Positions 27,785 through 35,467 of a DNA stretch of 38,458 nt are shown piece by piece. The stretch covers positions 1 through 38,458 of the forward strand of contig CAZHVS010000026.1 of NCBI GenBank assembly GCA_964536015.1. Reading direction: 5' to 3'. This DNA comes from CAZHVS01 sp964536015 (GTDB taxonomy: Bacteria > Bacteroidota > Ignavibacteria > Ignavibacteriales > Ignavibacteriaceae). The number at the start of each line of letters is the position of its first letter. Position 1 is the stretch's first letter. The notes beneath the pieces were generated by a model. It ran no database searches. It was not told where the DNA came from and saw nothing but the letters and a program-made list of their open reading frames with translations. Made by a program: the position numbers and the translations under genes.

Positions 27785-28474
27785 TTAATTTAAGTTTTTC
27801 ATCCTGTATCCTACACTGGATTCAGTAATTATAAAGCGAGGATTGGAAAAATCATCTTCTATTTTTTTCCTTAGTTGACTTATAAATACTCGAAGAGATT
27901 GAGAACTCTCTACATAACCAGAACCCCATACTTCTTTAAGTATAAACCTATGTGTAAGAACTTTGCCTACATTTCTTGCAAGTAAAGAAAGAAGCAAAAA
28001 CTCTGTATTTGTAAGCTTTATTTCTTCTTTGTTTTTTATTACAATCCTCAATGAAAAATCTATTTGAAGATTTCCATTTATAAATAAAGCTCCTTCTTCG
28101 GTCTGTTGAACTCTTCGAAGATTCGCACGAACTCTTGCAAGTAATTCTTGTGTATTAAAAGGTTTAGTTAAATAATCATCTGCTCCTAAGTCTAAAGCTT
28201 TAACTATATCTTCCTCGGTGTTTCGGACAGAAAGAATTATTATGGGCGTATTAGTCCAGGTTCTAATTTCTTTAATTAGTGTATATCCGTCTTTATCGGG
28301 TAAGCCAAGATCAAGAATAATTAATTGAGGATGTGAAGTTGCAATCTGAATTAATCCATCTCTGCCAGTTTCAGCTTCAATTACTTTGTAGTTTGAAGAG
28401 TCAAGAGCAATGGATAAGATTTTCCTTATTTGAATTTCATCATCTATAATTACAATTATATTTTTAATATTCAT
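27785..28474 (-). CDS. kdpE: KdpE-type response regulator (OmpR family)
   Basis: The 229-residue protein has a receiver domain with the acidic pair DD (11-12), the phosphoacceptor Asp55 in LIILDLGLPDKDG, the conserved Thr/Ser region IIILSVRNTEED and Lys in YLTKPF. An OmpR-type winged helix follows (KLTNTEFLLLSLLARNVGKVLTH...GSGYVESSQSLRVFISQLRKKI). The order kdpF-kdpA-(kdpD)-kdpE and its similarity to KdpE make it the regulator of the K+ ATPase operon. It starts 3 nt after the kdpD remnant. Its cognate kinase is destroyed, so it is either orphaned or phosphorylated by another kinase. Confidence 0.85.
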   Translation of the reverse strand: MNIKNIIVIIDDEIQIRKILSIALDSSNYKVIEAETGRDGLIQIATSHPQLIILDLGLPDKDGYTLIKEIRTWTNTPIIILSVRNTEEDIVKALDLGADDYLTKPFNTQELLARVRANLRRVQQTEEGALFINGNLQIDFSLRIVIKNKEEIKLTNTEFLLLSLLARNVGKVLTHRFILKEVWGSGYVESSQSLRVFISQLRKKIEDDFSNPRFIITESSVGYRMKNLN

Positions 28475-28477
28475 TCA

Positions 28478-29092
28478 TTACTCCTTAATAGGCAAAGTAA
28501 TAATAAAAATAGCTCCTCCGCCAACTTTATTCGAGGCTGAGATTGTTCCGCCATGAGCCTCAATGAACCCTTTTGATATTGAAAGCCCTAGTCCAGAACC
28601 GCCTGTTTTTGTTCCAGGAAGTCTGAAAAATTTGTGAAATAAATTTTGAAGATGTTCTTCATCAAACCCTGGTCCATTATCCGAAATTTTAAGAATTAAA
28701 TTTTTATTTTGTTTTTTACCTTCAATAATAATTTCACTTGTATCATGTGTATAACTTAGCGAGTTATGCAATATGTTTATCAATGCTTGTTCAAGCAGTA
28801 TAAAGTCAAATTTCATAACGATATCATCATCAATTTCCGTTTTTATTTTATGATTCCCAATTTCATTTTTTAGTTTCTCTAACGAGGAATGTACCAGATC
28901 AGAAACAGAGTTCCAGTCACTTTTAATATTTAAATTCCCTGATTCCAACCTAGTCATATCCAGCAGATTTATTACCAACCTGTTTAATCTTTCAGCCGCA
29001 ATTCTAATTTCTTCAATGATGTTATTTAAATATAATTTGTTTGAAAAAACATTCTCTATATTAATTGAACTAACTGCTCCCATTATTGCCGG
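28478..29092 (-). pseudogene. kdpD: kdpD 3' remnant (kinase core without phosphoacceptor His)
   Basis: Only about the last 205 residues of KdpD remain. The reading starts at PAIMGAVSSI, just after the place where the HisKA box (usually HDLRTPLAAI) should be, and continues through LNRLVINLLDMTRLESG and the HATPase domain: N box HNSLSYT, G1 ISDNGPGFDEEH, G2 GGSGLGLSISKGFIEAHGG. The N-terminal KdpD sensor, USP-like domain, four membrane helices, GAF domain and phospho-His are absent. The open frame extends upstream to 29140, but those first residues are out-of-frame kdpA sequence. Without the His it cannot act as a normal kinase; residual phosphatase-like activity is conceivable but untested. 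Confidence 0.85.
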
Positions 29093-30482
29093 CTGTTGAT
29101 GAAAAAGCGTATAAAATCTCGGATAAACCATGTGGACCATTGTTAAGAATGGCGGACAATCCGGGCTTAGTATTCAGTGCTATTGCTGTAAAAAAGAGCA
29201 TTATTATACTGGGCAATAGAATAGCAATAATTGCCCATTTTATTTCAAAGGCTTCAATTTTTTTTCCAAAATATTCAGGTGTTCTTCCAATCATTAATCC
29301 GGAAATAAAAACTGTTAGAATAATAAAAAGAAAAATTCCATACATTCCTGAACCAACTCCACCAAAAATAATTTCACCAAGTTGAATGTTAAGCATTGCA
29401 ATCATTCCCGATAAAGGAGATAAACTACAATGCATTGAATTTACAGAACCATTTGAAGCTGCAGAGGTAGCAACTGACCATAAAACACTATTAAAAACTC
29501 CAAAACGAGTTTCTTTACCCTCAAGAAGTTGGAAAGTATTAAAGTTATTAGCAGAGGAAGTTTCAGAATAATATGAAACGATTACTCCTGAACAAAAAAC
29601 AAACATCATTACAATAAATACTATTACAGCGTGTTTCCTGTTGTTAAGCATTTTACCATAAGTAAATACTAGAGCTGAGGGAATTAGAAGTATTGATAAT
29701 GATTGAATAAAATTTGAAAGAAACGTCGGATTCTCAAATGGAAATGAACTATTGGTTCCGAAAAATCCACCACCATTAGTTCCCAGTTGTTTAATTGCAA
29801 TTTGCGAAGCCACTGGTCCAAGAGGTATTATTTGTCTACTTCCCTCAATAGTAGTGACAATAATTGATGGGGAAAACGTTTGGACAACCCCTTCAATTAA
29901 AAGTAAAATTGCAACAATAAAAGAAAGAGGAAGCAATATGTACAAGATGGAACGTGTTAAGTCCACCCAAAAATTTCCAATTGTTGTTCCATTTTTTTTT
30001 GTTATACCTTTTATTAAAGCAAGTAATACTGAAATACCTGTTGCCGCACTTATAAAATTCTGCACGGTAAGTCCTATCATTTGAGTAAAATTACTAAGTG
30101 TTGTCTCGCCTGAATATGACTGCCAATCAGTATTAGTAACAAAACTGATCGCTGTATTAAGTGCAAGTAAAAATGGAACATTGCCTATTTTTTGAGGATT
30201 TAAGGGCAGGTAGAATTGGATAAGTTGTATAAATAGCAAAACAACTATTCCAGCAAACCCAAAAACAAGGATAGACATTGTGTAGTCTTTCCATCTCATT
30301 TCTTTTTCTGGGTTTATACCAATAAATCTATAAATCCATTTCTCAATTCCCGAGAGAAATGGCGAAAGTAAATTGTTCTCACCTGAGAAGACTTTTGCAA
30401 AATAATTTCCGAGTGGAATTGATAAAAATGTCAAAACAGCAATAAAGATGATGAATTGAAGGAAGTCAATTATATAACTCAT
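29070..30482 (-). pseudogene. kdpA: kdpA truncated at the fourth selectivity-filter segment
   Basis: This is the potassium-binding channel subunit of the Kdp P-type ATPase, normally about 560 residues and here 470. Three filter segments are intact: VTNTDWQSYSGE, NGGGFFGTNSSFPFENPT and AATSAASNGSVNSMHCSLSP. The fourth begins (SSTAGNNGS) and breaks off, reading one Ser and a stop inside kdpD-derived DNA. About 90 C-terminal residues are missing, as are all of kdpB and kdpC. AAGGA before ATG gives a clear start 11 nt after kdpF. A functional transporter cannot be made from this locus. If the join is an assembly error, the true gene would continue normally. Confidence 0.85.
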
Positions 30483-30493
30483 ACAAATCCTTA

Positions 30494-30577
30494 TTAAAAT
30501 TTATCTGGTCTTATAAGTGCATAAACCAGGTAAACTAGAACGATAAAAGATATAACCAGAGATATTATTTCTAACAT
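30494..30577 (-). CDS. kdpF: KdpF, small membrane subunit of the K+ ATPase
   Basis: The 27-codon ORF starts MLEIISLVISFIVLVYLVYA, a single membrane helix, and ends with the hallmark LIRPDKF, almost identical to the family C-terminus (ALLRPEKF-type). AAGGA lies 6 nt before ATG, and kdpA follows after 11 nt. KdpF stabilises the KdpFABC complex. It is intact even though the rest of the operon is deleted. Confidence 0.9.
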   Translation of the reverse strand: MLEIISLVISFIVLVYLVYALIRPDKF

Positions 30578-30635
30578 AAATATTCCTTTTTTAGAAGTAA
30601 AAATATTTGAATAAATATTATGAATCTGTTAAAAG

Positions 30636-30667
30636 TAGAAAGATATGTATAAAGATTTTATAAAGAT
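30636..30667 (-). promoter_or_regulatory. Candidate KdpE operator: three direct repeats
   Basis: On the plus strand TAGAAAGAT (30636), TATAAAGAT (30648) and TATAAAGAT (30659) recur with starts 12 and 11 nt apart, one helical turn, as expected for tandem OmpR-family dimers. Read on the minus strand they are ATCTTTATA units, close to the TTTATA core of the known E. coli KdpE site. They lie about 60-90 nt upstream of kdpF. A TACTTTTA at 30630-30637 might be the -7 element, with the repeats reaching into its upstream region. Confidence 0.5.
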
Positions 30668-30744
30668 TTGAGATAAGAATAAGGAACTCATATTTATCTT
30701 ATGAATTTCCTGTAAAAAGTAAAGGAGAGAAAAAAGATTAAAGT

Positions 30745-31200
30745 TTATTTCTCCGCAGCATTTCCAAAATCTAACTTGACTTTCCAGTCACCGTTCGATT
30801 GTTTTTTCCAGATGGTTGTGTATTTACCTTTAAAGATTTTAGTTCCATTTGAATCTTTAATTTCAAAATCAGCATAGCCATAAGTAAAACCCATATCACC
30901 CGATTCAGAAATTTCAGCATATTCGGGCTTCCAAGTAATTATTGATGGATCAAAATTCACCTTGGAATAATATTCTTTAATTGCTTCTTTTCCAGCTATA
31001 ACCGGTAAACCATTTGGAAAAATTATAGCATCGTCAGCAAAAAAACTCAACCATCCTTCAAGTCCCTTTTCTTTTGAAACCTTGCAGAATTCGATATCTA
31101 TTTTTATAAGTTCGTCGGTTTGATTTTTCATAACGTTGTTTTGCGAAATTAAAGAAAAATTTAAAATTAAAGTTAGAAGCAACACATAAAATTTTTTCAT
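30745..31200 (-). CDS. Secreted SnoaL/DUF4440-like protein
   Basis: The 151-residue protein has a signal peptide (MKKFYVLLLTLILNFSLISQ) followed by one NTF2-like cone fold. Typical motifs of the DUF4440/YybH group are LEGWLSFFADDAIIFPNGLPVIAGKEAIKEYY, GDMGFTYGYADFEI and a final YTTIWKKQSNGDWKVKLDFGN. The family includes ketosteroid-isomerase-like folds without a known common reaction. It is exported, probably periplasmic. It stands alone between the kdp locus and the TauE/SafE permease; the 52-nt gap to the permease allows co-transcription. Confidence 0.8.
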   Translation of the reverse strand: MKKFYVLLLTLILNFSLISQNNVMKNQTDELIKIDIEFCKVSKEKGLEGWLSFFADDAIIFPNGLPVIAGKEAIKEYYSKVNFDPSIITWKPEYAEISESGDMGFTYGYADFEIKDSNGTKIFKGKYTTIWKKQSNGDWKVKLDFGNAAEK

Positions 31201-31252
31201 CTTGTTTCACCTTGTCTTTTTTATTATAGAGACGATAAGCGTTATATTTAAA

Positions 31253-32008
31253 CTATTTTGCAATAAACCTGTCGAAAATCAATTTTAAAGTAGTAACAAC
31301 TACTACAAAAATAAAAATTATTTTTATAAACTTAATCCCTTTATTAACGGCAAGTTGTGAACCTAATTTAGAACCGATAATTTGTCCTGCAGCCATTGTC
31401 AATCCTGCGCTGAATACAACATTCCCCCAAATTAAAAACAAAATCAGCGAAGAAATGTTACTTACAAAATTCATAACTTTTGTGTAACCTGTTGCTTTAA
31501 GTAAATTAAATCCTGTTAACGAAACCATTGCAATTGCCCAGAATGCACCAACTCCGGGACCAAAAAAACCATCATAAAAACCAAGCAATAATCCAAAGAT
31601 TATAAAAAATATTTTTTCCGAAATACGTGGATGTTGGTCCTTTTCACCAAGGTTGGGTTTCAATAAAGAATAAATTATAATAATTAAAAGCAGAAAAGGA
31701 ATTAATTTCCCCAGCAGTTCGCTTTTAACTTGCTGCACTGCAATTACGCCAAGCGAAGCCCCAATAAGCGTAAAGACGATTCCTGTTGCTGCATCTTTAA
31801 TTTTAACAATATTTTTTTTTGTGTAGTAGTATGAAGCAGTAAAACTTCCAAAACTTGCCTGGAATTTATTTGTCCCTAGTGCAATATGTGGAGGATAACC
31901 CAAGGAGAGAAGCACAGGAACTGTTATAATTCCACCGCCACCAGCAATTGCATCGACTAAACCGGCAAAAAATCCCGAGCCAAACAATATTAGATAAATC
32001 CAAAACAT
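31253..32008 (-). CDS. TauE/SafE (TSUP) family permease
   Basis: This 251-residue integral membrane protein has about eight helices in two similar halves. The first half carries the hallmark GFFAGLVDAIAGGGGIITVPVLL with GTNKFQASFGS, and the second GFYDGFFGPGVGAFWAIAMV with GYTKVMNFVSN. TSUP proteins move sulfite, sulfonates or other organic anions, possibly with protons; the substrate cannot be told here. It is divergent from cysS. No sulfur-metabolism genes flank it other than cysS, which is a translation gene. Confidence 0.85.
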   Translation of the reverse strand: MFWIYLILFGSGFFAGLVDAIAGGGGIITVPVLLSLGYPPHIALGTNKFQASFGSFTASYYYTKKNIVKIKDAATGIVFTLIGASLGVIAVQQVKSELLGKLIPFLLLIIIIYSLLKPNLGEKDQHPRISEKIFFIIFGLLLGFYDGFFGPGVGAFWAIAMVSLTGFNLLKATGYTKVMNFVSNISSLILFLIWGNVVFSAGLTMAAGQIIGSKLGSQLAVNKGIKFIKIIFIFVVVVTTLKLIFDRFIAK

Positions 32009-32139
32009 TAATGCAAGTATAACTGAAATTTTATAATTATTAAAAATAGAATTTGTTCTTAATAAAAAGAGAAAATAACATCTGGCAGAAAATAAGAATA
32101 CTCTTTCTTCTTATATTTAAGGTAAAAAAAATAAAAATT

Positions 32140-33546
32140 ATGCTTGTAGTCTATAACACTTTGACAAAGAAAAAAGAAGAATTTATTCCGCTTAAGGCCG
32201 ATGAAGTAAGGATGTATGTTTGTGGTCCAACTGTTTATGATTTTTTTCACATCGGCAATGCCCGCTCTTTCATTTCTTCAGATTTTATTAGAAGATACCT
32301 CGAGTATAAAGGTTACAAAGTTAAATTCTTAATGAACTTAACTGATATTGACGATAAGATCATCAAAAAATCAATTAAAGAAAATAAAAAAGCGAATGAG
32401 GTGGCTGAGATTTTCTCCAAAGCTTTTTTTGAGGATATAACAAAATTGAATATTAAACCCGCAACATTATATCCAAAAGCAACTGCACATATTTCTGAAA
32501 TAGTTGCCTTGATTGATGAGCTAATTAAAAAAGGGTTTGCATACAATATTGACGGAAACGTTTTTTATGATGTAACAAAATTCAAGGGCTATGGAAAACT
32601 TAGCGGAAAAAATATTGAAGAGCTTGAATCTGGTGCAAGAGTTGAAATTATGGAAGAGAAAAAAAATCCCTTGGATTTTGCACTCTGGAAGAGGGCTAAA
32701 GAGGGAGAACCAAGCTGGGAAAGCCCTTGGGGAAATGGTCGCCCGGGCTGGCATATTGAGTGTTCTGCAATGAGCTGCAAACATCTTGGTGAGACTTTTG
32801 ATATTCATGCTGGTGGAAGCGATTTAATTTTTCCGCATCATGAAAATGAAATTGCACAGAGCGAAGCTGCAACCGGAAAACAGTTTGTTAAATACTGGCT
32901 TCATTTTGGCTTTCTTAATATTAACGAAGAGAAAATGTCAAAATCTCTTGGTAATTTTTTTACAACAAGAGAAATCTTAAAACTTTATCCTGCCGAAGCA
33001 ATCCGAATGTTCTTTGCGCAAACACATTATGCAGGTCCTCTTAACTTTAGCGAAGAGCTTATAAGTGCAGCACAAAAGGGATTGGAAAAAATTAACAATT
33101 TGATTTTTAAGATTAATGAAGAAATCCATAAACAAACAGCTTCAACTGAAGTAGTGGATTTTGACATTCAAAAGTTTTACGACGCGTTTGAAGAAGCAAT
33201 GGATGATGATTTTAATACTCCGCAGGCACTTGCGGTTATTTTCGATTTTGTGAAAGAAGCAAACAGAACAATAGCTGAGAACAATAATCTTTCTCAGAAG
33301 TTTTATATCAACTTAAAAGAGTTCCTGGAAAAAACAGCGATAGGAGTTCTTGGAATTTCGAACTTTAATAAACATACTTCTTCTTCAAATTTAGAAAACG
33401 AATTAATCAATCTTCTAATTAAACTTCGTCTTGATGCAAAGAAGGAAAAAAACTTTTTACTTGCAGATAAAATAAGAGACGAATTAAAAAATATTGGAAT
33501 AGAATTAAAAGATTCAAAAGAGGGAACTTCGTATAAAAAACTTTGA
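32140..33546 (+). CDS. cysS: Cysteinyl-tRNA synthetase
   Basis: This 468-residue class I synthetase carries the Zn Cys and HIGH motif in YVCGPTVYDFFHIGNARSF (HIGN near residue 38), further zinc ligands in GWHIECSAMS and HHENEIAQSE, and the KMSKS loop EKMSKSLGNFFTTREIL near residue 266. The DALR-type anticodon region and a C-terminal LRLDAKKEKNFLLADKIRDEL are present. I start at ATG 32140 (MLVVYNTLTKKKEEF). The frame is open 87 nt further upstream, but that segment is unlike any CysRS N-terminus. The YgjP-like gene overlaps its 3' end. Confidence 0.95.
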   Translation: MLVVYNTLTKKKEEFIPLKADEVRMYVCGPTVYDFFHIGNARSFISSDFIRRYLEYKGYKVKFLMNLTDIDDKIIKKSIKENKKANEVAEIFSKAFFEDITKLNIKPATLYPKATAHISEIVALIDELIKKGFAYNIDGNVFYDVTKFKGYGKLSGKNIEELESGARVEIMEEKKNPLDFALWKRAKEGEPSWESPWGNGRPGWHIECSAMSCKHLGETFDIHAGGSDLIFPHHENEIAQSEAATGKQFVKYWLHFGFLNINEEKMSKSLGNFFTTREILKLYPAEAIRMFFAQTHYAGPLNFSEELISAAQKGLEKINNLIFKINEEIHKQTASTEVVDFDIQKFYDAFEEAMDDDFNTPQALAVIFDFVKEANRTIAENNNLSQKFYINLKEFLEKTAIGVLGISNFNKHTSSSNLENELINLLIKLRLDAKKEKNFLLADKIRDELKNIGIELKDSKEGTSYKKL

Positions 33547-34222
33547 CAATTTTCTTTTTCTGCAGGTAAATGGAAAAGAAATAAAGTGTTATTTAAGAAA
33601 AAGCAATAAGGCGCGACATCTTCAAATAAGAATAGTCAATAATAAACTTGAAGCTGTAATTCCACGTGGATATACACAGCAGTTTGTTCATAATTTTTTA
33701 TTTGAAAAAACTGACTGGATAGAAAAACATTTCAAACCTTCTCCTGAAGCGTCAAAAAAATATTTTTACTTGGGTGAAGAATTAAAAATTAATTTCCTGT
33801 TCGATTTATTTCAGGAAAAATATAAAGTCAGATATTCAAATAGTGTACTGCATATTTCCGGGAAAAAACAAAATGATGAAATAATCAATCATATTTATAA
33901 TGTTTTTATAAAACACTCAGCAAAAAAGTATCTTTTACCAAGAGCAAATAGTCTTGCACGACAATTCAATTTTCCGTTGAAAAAAATAAGCATAAGGGGA
34001 CAGTCAACTCGCTGGGGAAGCTGCTCAAGACGAGGGACAATTTCGCTGAATTATAAGCTGATGAAGTTTAAGAAAGAAGTAATTGATTATGTAATTATCC
34101 ACGAACTTTGTCACTTAAAAGAGATGAATCATTCTAAACGATTCTGGGATGAAGTGGAAAAAATTATTCCGGAGTACAGACTTTTAAGGAAAGAACTAAA
34201 GGAAGCCGAAAGGATTAATTGA
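33533..34222 (+). CDS. YgjP-like zinc metalloprotease (M48/DUF45), non-canonical start
   Basis: The frame from 33533 gives 229 residues, the usual length for this family. The N-terminal part (KCYLRKSNKARHLQIRI, LEAVIPRG) is the family's beta-sheet. The C-terminal part holds RGQSTRWGSCSRRGTISLN and the zinc site HELCHLKEMNHSKRFW. No ATG, GTG or TTG occurs in frame before TTG 33770, which would delete the N-terminal third. The best start is ATA at 33533, 6 nt after AGAGGGAA; CTG 33560 is an alternative. It overlaps cysS by 14 nt. Start by a rare codon, or a lost ATG, is my inference. The family is related to SprT/WSS1 proteases. Confidence 0.75.
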   Translation: MKNFDNFLFLQVNGKEIKCYLRKSNKARHLQIRIVNNKLEAVIPRGYTQQFVHNFLFEKTDWIEKHFKPSPEASKKYFYLGEELKINFLFDLFQEKYKVRYSNSVLHISGKKQNDEIINHIYNVFIKHSAKKYLLPRANSLARQFNFPLKKISIRGQSTRWGSCSRRGTISLNYKLMKFKKEVIDYVIIHELCHLKEMNHSKRFWDEVEKIIPEYRLLRKELKEAERIN

Positions 34223-34249
34223 CTGAGTGAGAAAAAAATGCTATATTTG
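34219..34249 (+). promoter_or_regulatory. Bacteroidota-type promoter of initiator tRNA
   Basis: TTG (34219-34221) and TATATTTG (34242-34249) are 20 nt apart, a perfect match to the TTG/TAnnTTTG arrangement of the Bacteroidota primary sigma factor. It ends 20 nt before the tRNA, overlapping the stop of the preceding gene. Confidence 0.75.
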
Positions 34250-34269
34250 TAACACAAAAAATAAAACAT

Positions 34270-34342
<73 letters not shown>

Positions 34343-34348
34343 CAAAGT

Positions 34349-34375
34349 AATCCCAATCTTTGGATTGGGATTTTA
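34349..34375 (+). terminator. Intrinsic terminator after tRNA-fMet
   Basis: AATCCCAATC and GATTGGGATT form a perfect 10-bp stem around a 4-nt loop, followed by TTT. It begins 6 nt after the tRNA. Confidence 0.7.
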
Positions 34376-34403
34376 ACTTTTAAACAGAATCAAAATAAAT
34401 GGT

Positions 34404-34532
34404 ATGGAAAAGTATTTTGTATATGTAATTGAAAGCGAAGAAGGATATCGATATACGGGTATAACAGAAGACATCGGGCGAAGACTGCTGGAACATAATA
34501 AAAAGACAAAATCATTCTGAACAAAGCGAGGG
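34404..34532 (+). pseudogene. Decayed GIY-YIG nuclease fragment
   Basis: ATG 34404 opens a 38-residue frame, MEKYFVYVIESEEGYRYTGI..., that matches the GIY-YIG domain core: F-V-Y-V, then Y-T-G, then IGRRLLEHN with the catalytic-type Arg, then KTKSF. In intact relatives this runs on as KS(T/F)W..RG. Here TGA (34518) replaces the expected Trp codon, and ACAAAGCGAGGG then reads TKRG in the same frame before similarity ends at the tRNA-like repeat. So the gene is both stopped and truncated. It sits between the two copies of the tRNA 3' end. Standalone GIY-YIG genes are common beside tRNA genes in this phylum, an impression I could not verify here. Confidence 0.7.
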
Positions 34533-34536
34533 AATA

Positions 34537-34582
34537 GTAGGTTCAATCCCGACAATTTGGGACTGCCCCCGATACAAAGTAA
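34537..34582 (+). repeat. Direct repeat copy 2: degenerate tRNA-fMet 3' end
   Basis: GTAGGTTCAA (34537-34546) and CTGCCCCCGATACAAAGTAA (34563-34582) repeat the tRNA 3' end with one mismatch in the second block. They are separated by 16 nt instead of the 3 nt in the real tRNA. There is no 5' half, so it is not a tRNA gene. Confidence 0.8.
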
Positions 34583-34587
34583 AAAGC

Positions 34588-34610
34588 CGGTTCATATAAC
34601 CGTTTTTTTT
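34588..34610. terminator. Bidirectional terminator between tRNA region and mgtA operon
   Basis: CGGTT-CATAT-AACCG is followed by eight T on the plus strand; on the minus strand the same stem is followed by GCTTTTT. It lies 40 nt beyond the stop of the EIIA-like gene and would serve both directions. It may be the tRNA's original terminator, displaced by the duplication. Confidence 0.65.
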
Positions 34611-34649
34611 CTTGAAAACAATTACTTTTTGTTAGATACACTACCAAGC

Positions 34650-35465
34650 TTATACAATTACTTTTATTGCATAGCATTCAAGAAGGAATCTGTTTGCTTC
34701 ATAATCTGAAGAATGGCGTTTAATAATGCGCCAACCATTGTATTCAAAAATACCTTTTAAGGAAATAGAGTCGATAAATTGATCGGAACTTACTTTTTTC
34801 ATTGCCTGTTCAAACAGCATATTATCCAGTAAATCAACAAGCTCTTTGTTCTGGGATAGAATTACGGGTTTTTGATTTAGTCCTGCAACTATAGTAAGCG
34901 GTTCGACAATAATGTTTGAAAGCTGTTGAACCTTTTGTTCGGTTATTGCACTGCGGGTTTCCAGTTGAATCATTTTTGCCCGCGTTTCAGAACCAACAAT
35001 ACTTTTTGATTTGTTGACTAAATCCAGAAGGTAATCTCTTACTGTGTTCAACTCAGAAGCCGAACGAATAACATCAATATTGTTGGCGTTTTGCAAAGCT
35101 TTAGCCAGAATAGATACTTCTCTTAAATAATGATTACGTTGATTGTCTGGAATAAGGTACATAATCAATATATGTACTGGAAGATTGTCGGGAGCGCTAT
35201 AATCAATACCTTTGGGACTCCATCCAATTGCACAAATCAGGTCTTCATCATAAGGAACGCGTGCATGAGGGCAGGCAAAACTTTTACCGAGTGCACTTAC
35301 AAAACTTTTTTCCCTTGCCATAACTAAACCAACCACATCAGTTCCGGTTGGAACAGATGGAATTGCTTCAATAATATGAGCTAAAAATTGCAAAGAATCA
35401 TTTTTGTCGTTTTCAGGCAATTCAAATAATCTGCCTTCTTGTATTGCATCAAGTATACTATCCAT
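34650..35465 (-). CDS. EIIA-Ntr/fructose-type PTS IIA-domain protein coupled to mgtA
   Basis: Residues 1-150 of the 271-residue protein resemble the EIIA-Fru/Ntr fold: an N-terminal helix, VVGLVMAREKSFVSALGKSFACPHARVPYDEDL with the phospho-acceptor His at 67, and ILIMYLIPDNQRNHYLREVSILAKAL. Residues about 160-271 form an extra domain I do not recognise, with a Gln-rich helix (SAITEQKVQQLSNIIVEPL) and a C-terminal EYNGWRIIKRHSSDYEANRFL. The ATG starts 2 nt after the mgtA stop, so translation is coupled. EIIA-Ntr is known to control K+ transporters and kinases in enterobacteria, hence a regulatory role for MgtA is plausible but inferred. No EI or HPr gene is in the window. Confidence 0.7.
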   Translation of the reverse strand: MDSILDAIQEGRLFELPENDKNDSLQFLAHIIEAIPSVPTGTDVVGLVMAREKSFVSALGKSFACPHARVPYDEDLICAIGWSPKGIDYSAPDNLPVHILIMYLIPDNQRNHYLREVSILAKALQNANNIDVIRSASELNTVRDYLLDLVNKSKSIVGSETRAKMIQLETRSAITEQKVQQLSNIIVEPLTIVAGLNQKPVILSQNKELVDLLDNMLFEQAMKKVSSDQFIDSISLKGIFEYNGWRIIKRHSSDYEANRFLLECYAIKVIV

Positions 35466-35467
35466 AA

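Noticed and set aside
28478..30482. A genuine KdpA-KdpD fusion protein
   Set aside because: The two parts are in different reading frames and KdpA meets TAG at 29070; no single protein joins them.
32053..32139. N-terminal extension of CysRS
   Set aside because: The 29 extra residues are Lys/Ile-rich with no family similarity; MLVVYNTL at 32140 is the normal start.
34404..34520. TGA recoded as tryptophan
   Set aside because: Other genes here, for example cysS, end at TGA, so the code is standard and the GIY-YIG stop is real.
34537..34582. A second tRNA gene
   Set aside because: Only the T-arm and acceptor 3' strand are present, split by 16 nt; there is no D-arm or anticodon arm.
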